A DNA stretch of 48,674 bases from Xanthomonas populi (GTDB taxonomy: Bacteria > Pseudomonadota > Gammaproteobacteria > Xanthomonadales > Xanthomonadaceae), in the NCBI RefSeq assembly GCF_002940065.1, contig NZ_MDEJ01000013.1, positions 1 to 48,674 on the forward strand, written 5' to 3'. Position numbers and translations under genes: made by a program. This document shows, one piece after another, positions 25,926 through 35,874 of the stretch; position 1 is the stretch's first letter, and each line of letters begins with the position of its first letter. The notes under the pieces were generated by a model, which saw nothing but the letters and a program-made list of their open reading frames with translations, ran no database searches and was not told the DNA's origin.

Positions 25926-28900
25926 GCCAGCCACTGTTCCATCGGCGTCTGCTCGGCAGCGCCGGGGCCGCGCTGCAGCAAGCGCAGCGCCTGGTCTGCC
26001 TGCTCCGCAGTCAGCTCCTGCAGCGGCGCAAAGCGATCGGCCGTCCAGGCTGCCAATGGCAAGCCATCGAGATAGGCAACGCGATTGCCCGGCACGCGCG
26101 CGATGCGCTCGCCCGGCAGAAGACTGCCGAGCAGATTGCTTGGGTCGCTCGCACTCACACACACCCACTGCTGTTGCAACGGCTGTGCACGCACGCGGCG
26201 CAACGCGGCAATCGCGTCAGGCAGCGCGAACTGCTCGCCGGACAGGCCTGCGATAAAACGCCCGCCACGGATCTCGCCGCGCGCTTCCAGCCGTTGATAC
26301 ATGCGCAGCAATTCGCGCCACGGCGGCAACCAGGCGGCCTCGCGTTCGAGCAAGCGCCAACAAACCACACCATAGCGATGCAACAGCGTGCGCGCAACGT
26401 GTTCAAGGGTGTCCTGATGCCGCTCGCCGGCTTCGGCAAAGGTCAACTCGGGGAGCGCGCGCACCGGCGCCCAGCGACCGGCATCGCGAATGCCCAGCGC
26501 ACTGGCACGGCGACGTTGGCGCGACAACGCGCTCGGTCGCTTGGACGCCGGCACCAGCAGCGCACGCAGCCCGGCGTAACTGTCGCAATGCACGCGACCA
26601 CGCATCACCAGCTCGCTCAACGCGTCTTCCAGCTCGGTGCTCATCAAGCGGGCGGCATCAGCGATCTCATCGAAGAACAGAGCGCCTTGCTGCTGCAATA
26701 CGTCGGCCACGCGTTGCGCGCGCGAGCCTAACGGCGCGTCATCGATACCGCGTGCCAGGCTGCTCCACTGCTGCGCCTGGCGACGCGGTAGCAAAACGAT
26801 CGGCGTCGCGCGCAACGCAGCGCCGCTGCGGCCACCGCCGGGACGCAAGCGTGCCCACACGGTGCGCCCGGCCGTGCACAACTCGTCCAGCCACGCCAGT
26901 TGATAGTCGCGCACGCGCGCCGGTAACAGCTCACTCTCCCACAGCAACGCAGGCGCTTCGAAGCCTTCCAGCTGTCCGACCACGCCGGCCAATGCATCCG
27001 GCCCAGCCACACGGCTAGCGCTGTCGACGTGCTGCCATTCGAACAGAAAGCGTGCGTACTCGCGTTGTGCCACCGGCTCGATCTCGCGGCGCAGGCGCCC
27101 CAAGGTGTAGCGATGGATGCGCGCCAACAAATGGCGTTCGCACCACTCTTCCGACTGTGCCTGCGCACTGAACTGGCCGGCCATGACATAGCCCTCGCGC
27201 TGCAATGCCGCCAGGGCGAGCACGATCTCGGCGTCGGGCAAGTGCAGTGCGCCAGCCAATGCCGCCACCTGTGCCGGGCCGATGGCAGACAAGCGCCCGC
27301 GCAGCAGTTCGCGCACGGCCCAGTCGCGTTCCCACTCGGCGACACGGCAATCGGCCGGCGCCCGCAACGGCGGTTGCGGTAACGCATCTGGATACAGCGG
27401 CATGAACCAGTCGATGCGCTCGGCGCTGATCCACAGCGCGGGCGCACCGTTCAACACCAAGCAGCTGGCACGACCATCGGCAGCGAGTGCAGCCAACCAT
27501 GTGTGCCATTGCGCATCGGCGGCTTCACCGATGGGCAGTACGCCCAGTCCGACCAGCGCTTCGTGCATTTCTTCGGCATCGCGCGGCTGCGGCCAGGCTT
27601 GCTCGCTTACCGAGGCGATGGCGTCCGGATCGAGCCGCCCCAGATCGTCGCTGGTCTGCGGCGTGTAGCGGCGGTTTTGCACCGCCTGGGTGCGGCGTTC
27701 TTCCAGTGGCGCGTCGTCCAGAAACGCGTACGGACGCGCGTTCAAGGCTTCGGCCGCCAACGGCGATGGCGCGGCCAGATCGCGCGCCATCAACGTGATC
27801 GCGCCGGATTCCAACCCACGCAGCACCTGCAACCAGCCTTCGCTGTCCATGGCCTGATGCAGGCAGTCCTCCAGCGTCTGCGACACCAATGGATGGTCCG
27901 GCACCTGCCGCTCGCCGACCAGATTTTCTGCGCAGGCGACCTGATCGGGGAACACGCTCGCCAGCAGGTCTTCGGACTTCATCCGCTGCAACTGCGGCGC
28001 CACCTTGTTGCCGCCACTGAAGCGCGGCAGCGCCATCGCATTGGTCGCATTCCAGCGCCAGCGCACGCCGAACAGCGGCGCATCCAGCACGGCCTGGATC
28101 AACACATGCTCGGCCGACGACGAGTGCAGATAACGGGCCACCTCCTCCAATGCAAAACTATGACTGGTGGAGAGCGACAACACGATCGCATCTTCGGTTG
28201 CCGCCGCCTGCAATTCGACATTGAAGGTGCGACAAAAACGCTTGCGCAACGCCAATCCCCAGGCGCGATTGATGCGGCTGCCATACGGCGAATGGAGTAC
28301 CAGCTGGGTGCCGCCGCTGGCATCGAAGAAGCGCTCCATCACAAGACACTTTTGGGTCGGCAGCGTGCCCAGCGCCGCGCAGGCGTGCGCCAGATAGTCC
28401 ACCAGTTGGCGCGCAGCTTCTGCGGCCAGGCCTAATTCGCTGCAAAGCCAATCGCAGACGGACTGATGTGGCATGCTGGTGAGGGGCATGCTGGTGAGGG
28501 GCATGCTGGTGAGGGGCATGCTGGTGAGGGGCCTGGCGTCGAAGGGAATACCGTCGAGGCGCGCGCTGTCGAGCCGCGCGGCGATCTCGCCACGTAACCG
28601 CGACACCGCCGCCGACAATTCATCGCTGCGGCCCGGCGCTTCGCCCAGCCAAAACGGAATGTTTGGCGGCGCGCCCTTGGCATCTTCCACGCGTACCCGG
28701 CCCGCATCCACGCGCAGGATGCGGTAGCTGGCATTGCCGAGCTGAAACACATCGCCGGTGAGGCTTTCGACCGCGAAATCTTCGTTCACCGTGCCGATCT
28801 TTTCCGCCTGCGGTTCCAGCACCACGCTGTAGTCGCCGGTTTCGGGAATGGTGCCGCCGGAGGTCAGTGCGGTCATGCGTGCGCCACGGCGGGCATGCAG

Positions 28901-30352
28901 CCGCCGATGCACCGCATCGCGATGCAGATAGCCCGCACGCGGCCCAAGCCGGGTACTGAAGCCATCGCACAACATGCCCACCAAGCGATCGAACGTCTCC
29001 CGGCTCAGCTGAGCGAATGGCCAGGCGCGGCGCACCAATGCGAACAGCGCGTCTTCGTCCCAGTCCTCGCAGGCGACCTCGGCCACGATCTGCTGTGCAA
29101 GCACATCGATGGGCGCACGTGGAATCCGCAACGTGTCCAGCTCACCGCGGCGCACACTGTCCAACACTGCAGCGCATTCGACCAACTCATCGCGGGTCTG
29201 CGGAAACAGCCGCGCCTTCGGTGTGCCACCGACCGCATGCCCGGAGCGTCCGGCACGTTGTAGGAACGTGGCGATCGAACGTGGCGAACCAAGCTGGCAG
29301 ACCAGATCGACACCGCCGATATCCAGGCCGAGCTCCAGCGATGCGGTGGCTACCAAGACGGTCAGTTCGCCGGCCTTGAGGCGCTGCTCGGCCAACAAGC
29401 GCGTTTCCCGCGACAGGCTGCCGTGATGCGCAGCCACGCGCTGTTTGCCAAGCAGATCGCCAAGATGCCGCGTGGCCCGCTCGGCCATGCGCCGGGTGTT
29501 GACGAACACCAGCGTGGTGCGATGTTGCTGCGCGAGCTTGGCGACATCGGCATACACCTGCAGCCACTGATCGTTGGACATCACCACGCTCAGCGGCGTC
29601 GGTGGCAAGACCAGTGCGAGATCGCGCGTGCGGGTGTAGCCGATATCCACGATCTCGCACTGCGGTGGCGGTTGGCTGGCTTCGCCGACACCGACCAGAA
29701 ACTGCGCCACGGTCTCGATCGGCTTCTGCGTCGCGGATAAGCCAATGCGCGTGATCGGGCGCTCGGCCAGCCGCTGCAATCGCTCCAACGTCAGGGTCAG
29801 ATGACTGCCGCGTTTATCCGCCGCCACCGCGTGGATCTCATCGACGATGACGGTGCGCACATGCCGCAGCGCATTGCGCCCGGATGCCGAGCCCAACAAC
29901 ACGTACAAGGACTCCGGCGTGGTCACCAGGATATGTGGCGGCGTGCGGCGCGCCTGTGCCCGCTCACGCTGCGGGGTGTCGCCGGTACGCACCGCCGTGC
30001 GCACCGCCACGTCCGGCAGGCCGCTCGCGACCAGCGCGGTGCGGATGCCCTGCAAAGGCGCCTCCAGGTTGAGGTGGATATCGTTGGACAGCGCCTTCAG
30101 CGGCGAGACGTAGACCACGCGGGTCTCATCGGGCAGCGCCCCGCCATGGTCGAGTCCGTCGCGGATCAACGCATCGATGGCTGCGAAGAATGCGGTCAGC
30201 GTCTTGCCCGAGCCGGTCGGCGCGGCCACCAACGTGTGGCGCCCGGCCTGGATCGCCGGCCACGCGGCAATCTGCGCTGGCGTGGGCGCAGCGAAGGTCC
30301 GTGCAAACCACGCAGCGACCACAGGATGAAATTGCTGCAGAACAGGATGCAT
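25865..30352 (-). CDS. lhr: Large ATP-dependent helicase Lhr
   Basis: Lhr is a 3'-5' superfamily 2 helicase translocating on single-stranded DNA, linked to repair. The 1495-residue protein is close to the 1538 of E. coli Lhr and shows PTGSGKT (near residue 60), [51 protein letters not shown] and the arginine-finger motif QRAGRSGH, followed by the winged-helix and core region and the long Lhr C-terminal domain (HTH_42-like, with LNGAPALWI and [13 protein letters not shown]). ATG 30352 ([12 protein letters not shown]) is the family-like start. A four-fold 15-bp tandem repeat (28471-28530) inserts PLTSM units near residues 606-626. A LigD-like partner is absent. Confidence 0.94.
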   Translation of the reverse strand: MHPVLQQFHPVVAAWFARTFAAPTPAQIAAWPAIQAGRHTLVAAPTGSGKTLTAFFAAIDALIRDGLDHGGALPDETRVVYVSPLKALSNDIHLNLEAPLQGIRTALVASGLPDVAVRTAVRTGDTPQRERAQARRTPPHILVTTPESLYVLLGSASGRNALRHVRTVIVDEIHAVAADKRGSHLTLTLERLQRLAERPITRIGLSATQKPIETVAQFLVGVGEASQPPPQCEIVDIGYTRTRDLALVLPPTPLSVVMSNDQWLQVYADVAKLAQQHRTTLVFVNTRRMAERATRHLGDLLGKQRVAAHHGSLSRETRLLAEQRLKAGELTVLVATASLELGLDIGGVDLVCQLGSPRSIATFLQRAGRSGHAVGGTPKARLFPQTRDELVECAAVLDSVRRGELDTLRIPRAPIDVLAQQIVAEVACEDWDEDALFALVRRAWPFAQLSRETFDRLVGMLCDGFSTRLGPRAGYLHRDAVHRRLHARRGARMTALTSGGTIPETGDYSVVLEPQAEKIGTVNEDFAVESLTGDVFQLGNASYRILRVDAGRVRVEDAKGAPPNIPFWLGEAPGRSDELSAAVSRLRGEIAARLDSARLDGIPFDARPLTSMPLTSMPLTSMPLTSMPHQSVCDWLCSELGLAAEAARQLVDYLAHACAALGTLPTQKCLVMERFFDASGGTQLVLHSPYGSRINRAWGLALRKRFCRTFNVELQAAATEDAIVLSLSTSHSFALEEVARYLHSSSAEHVLIQAVLDAPLFGVRWRWNATNAMALPRFSGGNKVAPQLQRMKSEDLLASVFPDQVACAENLVGERQVPDHPLVSQTLEDCLHQAMDSEGWLQVLRGLESGAITLMARDLAAPSPLAAEALNARPYAFLDDAPLEERRTQAVQNRRYTPQTSDDLGRLDPDAIASVSEQAWPQPRDAEEMHEALVGLGVLPIGEAADAQWHTWLAALAADGRASCLVLNGAPALWISAERIDWFMPLYPDALPQPPLRAPADCRVAEWERDWAVRELLRGRLSAIGPAQVAALAGALHLPDAEIVLALAALQREGYVMAGQFSAQAQSEEWCERHLLARIHRYTLGRLRREIEPVAQREYARFLFEWQHVDSASRVAGPDALAGVVGQLEGFEAPALLWESELLPARVRDYQLAWLDELCTAGRTVWARLRPGGGRSGAALRATPIVLLPRRQAQQWSSLARGIDDAPLGSRAQRVADVLQQQGALFFDEIADAARLMSTELEDALSELVMRGRVHCDSYAGLRALLVPASKRPSALSRQRRRASALGIRDAGRWAPVRALPELTFAEAGERHQDTLEHVARTLLHRYGVVCWRLLEREAAWLPPWRELLRMYQRLEARGEIRGGRFIAGLSGEQFALPDAIAALRRVRAQPLQQQWVCVSASDPSNLLGSLLPGERIARVPGNRVAYLDGLPLAAWTADRFAPLQELTAEQADQALRLLQRGPGAAEQTPMEQWLAQSPGRAGRLPIVRGSGRDR
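28471..28530. repeat. 15-bp tandem repeat, four exact copies, inside lhr
   Basis: The unit GCATGCTGGTGAGGG is repeated four times without a mismatch. As it is a multiple of three the lhr frame stays open and gains PLTSM units in a loop between the helicase core and the following domain. Such perfect arrays often vary in copy number between strains. Confidence 0.95.
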
Positions 30353-30791
30353 GGGTGGTGCCCGAAGCCGCGACGGCAACCGGCCGCGCGGCAATCGGAT
30401 TCAACTCGGCAGGACTGCTATGGATGGGGGTGCGGTGCAGCGCATGCAAGACTGATGTGGCCTTGGCGGCAATCGATTCAAAGCGCCCCCACCGCGCAGC
30501 CGCTCGGCCCGCCCAACCAATGCCCGACATTGAGGCTGTCGGCCGCAGCATGGCGGGCGGGTGACCAGTTTGAGGCTCAGCCCCTGGATGCCGTAAGACG
30601 CGAGCGAGCCCGGCACGTGCGTGCTCTCTTCATAGCGGGCATGCCGGATGATGCGTTGCCGGTGTGCACTGGACCGACGTCACGCCCTTGTTGCCCTACC
30701 ATCGGTTTAGATTCACCAGCATCCCGCAAGGGATACTCAAAGGTCCAGCACAGGGTCCGCGATTTATCGTGGTTGGTGCATGTAAATTTGA
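30353..30791. other. Gap without a recognised gene between lhr and the NEL gene
   Basis: No frame with family features, no RNA gene and no transposase remnant is visible in these 439 bases. It is the start side of lhr and the 3' side of the NEL-domain gene, both on the minus strand. The composition drops in GC towards 30780. Confidence 0.5.
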
Positions 30792-32453
30792 CTAGCCCGA
30801 AATATCTAAACCAACTTTTTCCCGAAGCCAGGCGTTTTCCGCCTTCTGCTTGCGATCCAAAAAGTCTGCAGCAAGCTCATTATACTTTATCGACTCAGCC
30901 ACATGCGCGTCATCGCCGGGCGGCACGTCCAGCTCATAGAACGCATCATTATTGAACGACTCCATCAATGCCTCGTATTCAGCGGCATACAACTGCTTGA
31001 CCCCCGCTCTCCACGTCTCGTTAGCCAACATAAAATCACCGAATGCATCCTTATCCCGTTCGCGCTCGCGAACAGAGCTTGCTAGCGTGGTCAAATCTTC
31101 ATTGGTCAACGCACTTATCGACTGGAATATCATCGATGACGGCACGTTCGGCAAATCGAGCTCCTCACGCAACATCACCTTGGCATGCATCATCGTTTCC
31201 ACCGGCTCATCTTGAAGCGTCTTCAACCTTTTGAAAAGCTGCGACTGCCTGAATGATTGCTCTTCGGTTGGCAACCCGCCATTGCTTGCGAGCTGGGCAT
31301 ATTGCCTTGATACCTCGCCATTGCTTGCGAGCTGGTTCCAGTCATTTCGACGTTGACTCATATATTGCATCATCCCGACCATATACTGCACCCCAGGGTC
31401 GGTCGGCGCGGCCGGCAGTTGCCCCGCCGCGTACCTCGCTAAAATGTCTTGTACCAAGGAAGCAAGTTCCCTTGTAATATCCGCACTGTCTGAAGACCCG
31501 GATTGGTCAATCCTGTCCATCAGCTCGCCGATTCTCGGGTCGAGTGGGGCCAGTAGCCTAAAATTTTCCGTGAAGGTTAATATAGTCCTTTGGATATCCG
31601 CTACGCAGGCCTGTAGCGCAAATGCACCTGAGAACTGTTCAAGCTCCGTCGTGCAGGCTTTGATAGAACGCTTGATGAAGCGATGCACTTCCGACTCGAG
31701 CGCATCCAGGCGAAACTGCCGGCTCGCCCAAGCCTGCAACCCGGCAGCATTGAGCCTTCTTTGCTTCACGGCTAGTGACATCTGGTGATTACGAACCGTA
31801 TTGACGATGGCCGAGAATCCGGTTGAAACATTGTCATGGCATGTCCCAAGCGCACTCTCCGCCATTGCAAACACCAGCTTGCGTAATTCAGGATCTGCGG
31901 CGACTGCGTTGATCACTTCCGCTCCCAGTTGCAGCACCTCACCCTGTTCAATTTCCGACTGGTGCGCTGTTGCTTGATAGCGCTTCTCGAGAAGCTTGGA
32001 AAACTGTCCCGCGTTAAACTCATCATCGAACGCGTGCCCGTTTTCCAGGCACGGCTGGCAGGCCGCTGTCAGCCAATGATCAACCTGCTCCCCGAGAGCC
32101 CGCGGCGGCGACTCGTCCGTGCCCCCCAATTGCGAATTCACGTGGATTTGCAACGCGCGCATGGCCTCGGACCAATCCACGATATCAACCGCCTCCGCAG
32201 GGGGCGGGGCAGACGCACTGGCACTGCCCACCGCTTGACTGTGGACCTGTGAATATGGCTGAGCCCGGGAACGCAACGGGGACCGAGACCGGGAAGAAAG
32301 ACCGGCAAGCGGACCGGCGCCGGAGTGAGGGGGGGACGCGGATGGGGGCGAAGAGTCGGGTACCGCAACGTGATGATGACCAGCCGGATCATCGACCGGC
32401 ACCCGGCTCGTTGACGGCACGCCGGAGGACGAAGTAATGGGAAGACGTGACAT
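30792..32453 (-). CDS. NEL-domain (IpaH-type) E3 ubiquitin ligase, candidate type III effector without leucine-rich repeats
   Basis: The 553-residue protein has a Ser/Pro/His-rich N-terminus (1-90), typical of a type III secretion signal region, and then a domain that follows the NEL E3 ligase fold of Shigella IpaH and Salmonella SspH. Residues 138-265 match the first half: QFSKLLEKRYQAT, AADPELRKLVFAMAESALGTCHDNVS with the CxD catalytic motif (Cys205, Asp207), and AWASRQFRLDALESEVHRFI. Residues 417-500 match the second half: PVETMMHAKVMLREELDLP, SALTNEDLTTLASSVRERE, WRAGVKQLYAAEYEALMES. About 150 residues (266-416) are inserted between them. NEL proteins normally carry N-terminal leucine-rich repeats for substrate choice; none is seen. 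No TTCGC-N15-TTCGC box was found upstream. Base composition is poorer in GC than the neighbours, suggesting transfer. Substrate and secretion are unproven. Confidence 0.75.
   Translation of the reverse strand: MSRLPITSSSGVPSTSRVPVDDPAGHHHVAVPDSSPPSASPPHSGAGPLAGLSSRSRSPLRSRAQPYSQVHSQAVGSASASAPPPAEAVDIVDWSEAMRALQIHVNSQLGGTDESPPRALGEQVDHWLTAACQPCLENGHAFDDEFNAGQFSKLLEKRYQATAHQSEIEQGEVLQLGAEVINAVAADPELRKLVFAMAESALGTCHDNVSTGFSAIVNTVRNHQMSLAVKQRRLNAAGLQAWASRQFRLDALESEVHRFIKRSIKACTTELEQFSGAFALQACVADIQRTILTFTENFRLLAPLDPRIGELMDRIDQSGSSDSADITRELASLVQDILARYAAGQLPAAPTDPGVQYMVGMMQYMSQRRNDWNQLASNGEVSRQYAQLASNGGLPTEEQSFRQSQLFKRLKTLQDEPVETMMHAKVMLREELDLPNVPSSMIFQSISALTNEDLTTLASSVRERERDKDAFGDFMLANETWRAGVKQLYAAEYEALMESFNNDAFYELDVPPGDDAHVAESIKYNELAADFLDRKQKAENAWLREKVGLDISG
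31277..31335. repeat. 20-bp direct repeat with 39-bp period in the NEL gene
   Basis: CGCCATTGCTTGCGAGCTGG occurs at 31277-31296 and 31316-31335. The 39-bp offset keeps the frame and gives two LASNG-containing segments (QLASNGEVSRQYAQLASNGG) in the insert between the two NEL halves. Confidence 0.9.
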
Positions 32454-32825
32454 GAGCTCTTTGCCCCTTTACACGTGTATTGGCACGATGGCGCCCAGCG
32501 AAAAATGCCGCACAGACTTCATTGGTTTGAAGCGTTTTGTCCCTGTAGTGGCTGACCGCGTTAGTTTGGCCATGATATTGGACACACACGCTACATCCCG
32601 ACCCACCGCCGAAGAAACCCTTCCAGCTGCGAAGAGTGCATGGCGCGATGCGTTTTAATGGCGCGGCGGCATCTCGTCGCGAGCGGTGACGCCGGCAAGC
32701 CTGTCGTCACCGCTCAGGCGTTCGAGATGGCGCATCGGTGGCTTTCTTGATGTGCGCGCACCTACAACGGTGCCGCGCGAAAAGGCCATTGTGGACCGGC
32801 CCGCAGCCATGGCACATTGGCTGCC
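32454..32825. other. Gap upstream of the NEL gene with one hairpin
   Basis: This 372-base divergent gap should hold promoters for the NEL gene (minus) and the DUF3301 gene (plus). I found no perfect plant-inducible promoter box for the NEL gene. The only clear structure is the hairpin at 32681-32715. Confidence 0.5.
32681..32715. other. Perfect 11-bp hairpin
   Basis: GAGCGGTGACG (32681-32691) and CGTCACCGCTC (32705-32715) are exact inverted repeats around a 13-base loop, with no U-tract on either side. It could be an operator, an mRNA structure or a remnant repeat; the sequence does not decide. Confidence 0.55.
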
Positions 32826-33170
32826 ATGCCCAGTCTCATCCTGTTCATGATTGCCGGCGCAGCGCTGTTCGCGTTCTGGAACTCCTCGCGTGCCGCTGCC
32901 GAACGCGCCGACACCCTCGGCCGCAATGCCTGCCGCGCCGCCGATGTGCAGTGGTTGGACCAGAGCGTGCATTCCACCAACCTGCGCATCTGCCGCAAGC
33001 CCAATGGTTGGCTGGGCTTCGAGCGTACGTTTCGCTTCGAGTATTCGCATGACGGCGTGGACCGCCACAGCGGTCGTCTGGTGCTGCGCGGCGATCAACT
33101 GATCGCCTTCACCGGCCCACAAGTGGCCACGGTGATGCCGCTGAATCCGGATCATCAGCACCTGAATTGA
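32826..33170 (+). CDS. DUF3301 family small membrane-anchored protein
   Basis: The 114-residue product begins with one hydrophobic segment (PSLILFMIAGAALFAFW, 2-18) and continues with ADTLGRNACRAADVQWLDQSVH and GFERTFRFEYSHDGVDRHSGRLVLRGDQL, a pattern seen in the DUF3301 family of gamma-proteobacteria. Function is unknown; the topology suggests a single anchor with a cytoplasmic domain. ATG 32826 is preferred as the hydrophobic segment starts directly after it. Confidence 0.8.
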   Translation: MPSLILFMIAGAALFAFWNSSRAAAERADTLGRNACRAADVQWLDQSVHSTNLRICRKPNGWLGFERTFRFEYSHDGVDRHSGRLVLRGDQLIAFTGPQVATVMPLNPDHQHLN

Positions 33171-33242
33171 GTGCAGCTTGACCAGTTTGCGCAAGTGCAG
33201 GCACGTCGTGGCGCTCAACGGTGTGCGACTGAACGTCTGCAG

Positions 33243-33283
33243 TGCAATGGCGACGCATCGATAGCGCAGATGCGTCGATTGCA
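33243..33283. terminator. Hairpin between convergent DUF3301 and sspB genes
   Basis: CGACGCATC (33251-33259) pairs with GATGCGTCG (33269-33277), and flanking TGCAAT/ATTGCA extends it across a small bulge. It sits between the ends of two convergent genes, as a bidirectional terminator would, but lacks a long U-tract. Confidence 0.4.
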
Positions 33284-33388
33284 GCTACGCCCGTCTATCC
33301 GTGTCGCATGCGTACAGTGCACATGAGCATCCGCAGCGCATGCCATACATTCTACAGCGGACGCGCAAACGCGCGCCCGCGCGTCTGC

Positions 33389-33832
33389 CTACTTGACCAC
33401 ACGCAAATGCGGGCGCTTGCCGGCAGTTGGCAGCTCGTCCGACGTGGGCGGGCTCGGCGGAGGAGGCGCACCGGGATCGGGTGGCTCGGTGCTGGTGCCG
33501 GGAATGTCGTCCGGCAAGGCCATGCCCTGCCCGGTCTCGCGTGCGTACACCGCCAGCACGGCGGCCATCGGCACCATGACCGGATGGCTGACGCCGCCGA
33601 AGCGCGCAGTAAAGCGCACGCTTTCGTTATCGACCTGTAGCCCAACCACGGCGCGCTCGGCGATGTTCAACACGACGCGGCCGTCCTTGACGGCACTGGC
33701 AGGCACCTGCACGCCAGGCAATCCTGCGTCCACCAGAACGTGCGGCGTCATGCCGTTGTCGTTGATCCATTCGACCAAGGCCCGCAGCAGGTAGGGGCGA
33801 TGGCTGGTCATGCGGGGGAAATCTTCGCTCAT
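33389..33832 (-). CDS. sspB: ClpXP protease specificity-enhancing factor SspB
   Basis: SspB delivers ssrA-tagged peptides and other substrates to ClpXP. The 147-residue product has the compact folded domain (residues 6-105; RPYLLRALVEWINDNGMTPHVLVDA, GRVVLNIAERAVVGL, VRFTARFGGVSHPVMVP) and a disordered acidic/Pro-rich linker ending with HLRVVK, the short C-terminal motif that docks on ClpX. It lies 78 bases downstream of sspA on the same strand, the standard pair. Confidence 0.95.
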   Translation of the reverse strand: MSEDFPRMTSHRPYLLRALVEWINDNGMTPHVLVDAGLPGVQVPASAVKDGRVVLNIAERAVVGLQVDNESVRFTARFGGVSHPVMVPMAAVLAVYARETGQGMALPDDIPGTSTEPPDPGAPPPPSPPTSDELPTAGKRPHLRVVK

Positions 33833-33910
33833 GGCGTCATTTTACCCGCACACGGCCCGCAGCGGCGGCGCTGCGATCGGACCTCGGTCTGTTGGCATAC
33901 AGCCCTCGCA

Positions 33911-34546
33911 TCAGCCCGGCATGTCGCGCAGTTTGCGTTCGTGATCGGTCAGGCTTCGGATGAAGCCGGGATTGCGGAAGATCCGGTTGCCATAGTCCTC
34001 GATCGCCTTGCCGTCATTGGGCAGCCCGATCTCCAACGCGTCCAGTCGCCAGATGATCGGTGCCATCGCGCAATCGGCCAGACTCATTTCCGCATTGAGG
34101 AAGAATTTGCTGGCCTTGAACAACGGCACCGATGCGGTGAGCAGTTCTTTCAGGCGCTTGCGGCCGGCTTCGGCCTGGGTCTTGTTGCCAAGCTGGATCG
34201 CCTGCACCTGCGGCACCCAGTCGTGCTCGATCCGCAGCATCGCCAGACGCAGGCGCGCGCGCGATAGCGGGTCGACCGGCATCAGCGGCGGATGCGGATA
34301 GCGCTCGTCGAGGTACTCGCTGACCACCGATGCGGCGTACAGCACCAGGTCGCGTTCGACCAGGGTGGGAACCGAATGATAGGGATTGAGATCGATCAGA
34401 TCTTCGGGAGGATTTTGTGGGTCGACCGGCACCAGGTCGTAGGTCACCCCTTTCGCCGCCAGGACCAGCCGGACCCGGTGGCACAACACGTCGTCGTTGG
34501 ACGAAAACAAAGTCAAGGTATTCCGCATACGCACACTCGTCGCCAT
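33911..34546 (-). CDS. sspA: Stringent starvation protein A (GST-fold)
   Basis: SspA is a glutathione-S-transferase-like RNA polymerase-associated regulator important in stress. The 211-residue product has a thioredoxin-like N-terminal domain (TLTLFSSNDDVLCHRVRLVLAAKG, DLNPYHSVPTLV) and an all-helical C-terminal domain (SEYLDERYPHPPLMPVDPLSRARLRL, EMSLADCAMAPIIWRL). ATG 34546 is chosen as GGAG lies about ten bases upstream; an internal ATG at 34528 is less well placed. It is followed by sspB. Confidence 0.94.
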   Translation of the reverse strand: MATSVRMRNTLTLFSSNDDVLCHRVRLVLAAKGVTYDLVPVDPQNPPEDLIDLNPYHSVPTLVERDLVLYAASVVSEYLDERYPHPPLMPVDPLSRARLRLAMLRIEHDWVPQVQAIQLGNKTQAEAGRKRLKELLTASVPLFKASKFFLNAEMSLADCAMAPIIWRLDALEIGLPNDGKAIEDYGNRIFRNPGFIRSLTDHERKLRDMPG

Positions 34547-35115
34547 TCAAGGCTCTCCGACGACCGGAATCCGCCGGCCGCATCGGCGCGGCCGGCCCAA
34601 CGCCGACCGTCACCACGGTCCTTTGAGTGTGCAATCACGTCACGCAAAAGCCAAGGGTGATGGGTGCGATTAACACTCCGATAGGCTACGTTTTTGCACT
34701 CGATGGCTGATAAGGGGGTAATGACGCGTTAGCGGCGCGGTGCTGGCCGTTGATTTGTGTCTTGCGGATCGGCTGGCGGCTGCGATGACGACTGGAGCGC
34801 TAGGGCTGGCTTTGCTTCACGCGGTCGCTCGCTTGTCGGTTGGGACAGGCGCATGCACGTTCACTTTCTTGCGACGCACACTTTTTTTCTACACACGCTT
34901 CGAAGCAGGTGTGGCCTATGTAGAGCGTCAATCCACGTCAAGTTGCGACGGGGCGGGCGATGCGCACCCTGTCGAGTGACGACGGTGTGGGAGTTGAAGT
35001 CTACATTGTCACCAACGGATACTTTACTTGTTCACTTACCCTCACCCCAACCCCTATGCCGAGGGGAGAGGGGCTTGAGGCGCCTGCTGCGGCTTCGCGG
35101 CAGGCTGCTAGGCGA
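34547..35115. other. Long gap between sspA and petC
   Basis: These 569 bases carry no recognised gene. A C/G-rich self-complementary stretch (35039-35077, CCCCT with AGGGG plus flanking CCCTC/GAGGGG) lies 40 bases after the petC stop and may be an mRNA-end structure; it has no U-tract. Several short frames exist on the plus strand but none shows family features. Confidence 0.5.
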
Positions 35116-35874
35116 TCAATGCACGTCCTTCCAATAGTCCTTCTTGAGCAGGTAGGCGATGAAGGTGAGCAGGACAAGGAACAGGATCACCCACACGCCC
35201 ATGCTTTGCCTCTTCAGCGCAGCCGGCTCGCCTGCGTACTCCAGGAAGTTGGAGATATCGCGCACGGTTTGATCGAACTCGACCGGCGTCTGTCGTCCAG
35301 TTTGAGCCAGATTGAGCGCCTGCACCGGCTTGTCGCCGGTGGCCTTGTCGGGCAGCCCGTACTGCGCCTGCTGCAGGCCTTGCAGTTCCCACAGCGGGTT
35401 GGGCATGGACGCATTCGGGAACAACTGGTTATTCCAGCCCAGCGGACGGGTCTGATCCAGATAGAACGACTTGAGGTAGGTGTAGACCCAGTCGGTGCCG
35501 CGCACGCGGGCAATGAGGGTCAGATCCGGCGGTGCCTTGCCGAACCATTTGGTCGCCGCATCGTGCGGCATGGTGCCTTCGATGTGTTCGCCCACCTTGG
35601 CACCGGTGAAGTTGAGGTTGGCCATGACCTCTGCCTCGCTCAAGCCCAGATCGCTGGCCATGCGCGAATAACGCAGGTATTTCAGCGAATGGCAGCCCGA
35701 ACAGTAGTTCATGAACAGCTGCGCGCCACGTTGCAGCGACGCGCGATCGCTCAGATCGTTACCGGCCTGATGCACCGTGCCACCCTCAGCTGCCATCCCT
35801 CCACCGGCCATGGCCAAGCTGCATAGCAACGCAGCCACATGCCACTTCCATGACTTCACCATGCGCTTAGTCAT
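35116..35874 (-). CDS. petC: Cytochrome c1 of the bc1 complex
   Basis: The 252-residue subunit carries haem c and passes electrons from the Rieske centre to soluble cytochrome c. A signal peptide (to about residue 29, GMAA) is followed by the haem motif CSGCH (about 58-62), the axial Met region near residue 183, and a C-terminal membrane anchor (VILFLVLLTFIAYLLKKDYW, about 229-248). The ATG lies inside the petB 3' end, overlapping by eight bases, so translation is coupled in petABC. Confidence 0.96.
   Translation of the reverse strand: MTKRMVKSWKWHVAALLCSLAMAGGGMAAEGGTVHQAGNDLSDRASLQRGAQLFMNYCSGCHSLKYLRYSRMASDLGLSEAEVMANLNFTGAKVGEHIEGTMPHDAATKWFGKAPPDLTLIARVRGTDWVYTYLKSFYLDQTRPLGWNNQLFPNASMPNPLWELQGLQQAQYGLPDKATGDKPVQALNLAQTGRQTPVEFDQTVRDISNFLEYAGEPAALKRQSMGVWVILFLVLLTFIAYLLKKDYWKDVH

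Noticed and set aside
32454-32700. Plant-inducible promoter box (TTCGC-N15-TTCGC) for the NEL gene
   Set aside because: One TTCGC occurs on the minus strand about 50 bases before the start, but no second copy is at the proper distance. Only a poor imperfect match exists.
34740-34979. 79-codon frame in the sspA-petC gap
   Set aside because: No family features, weak start and composition like the surrounding noncoding DNA.
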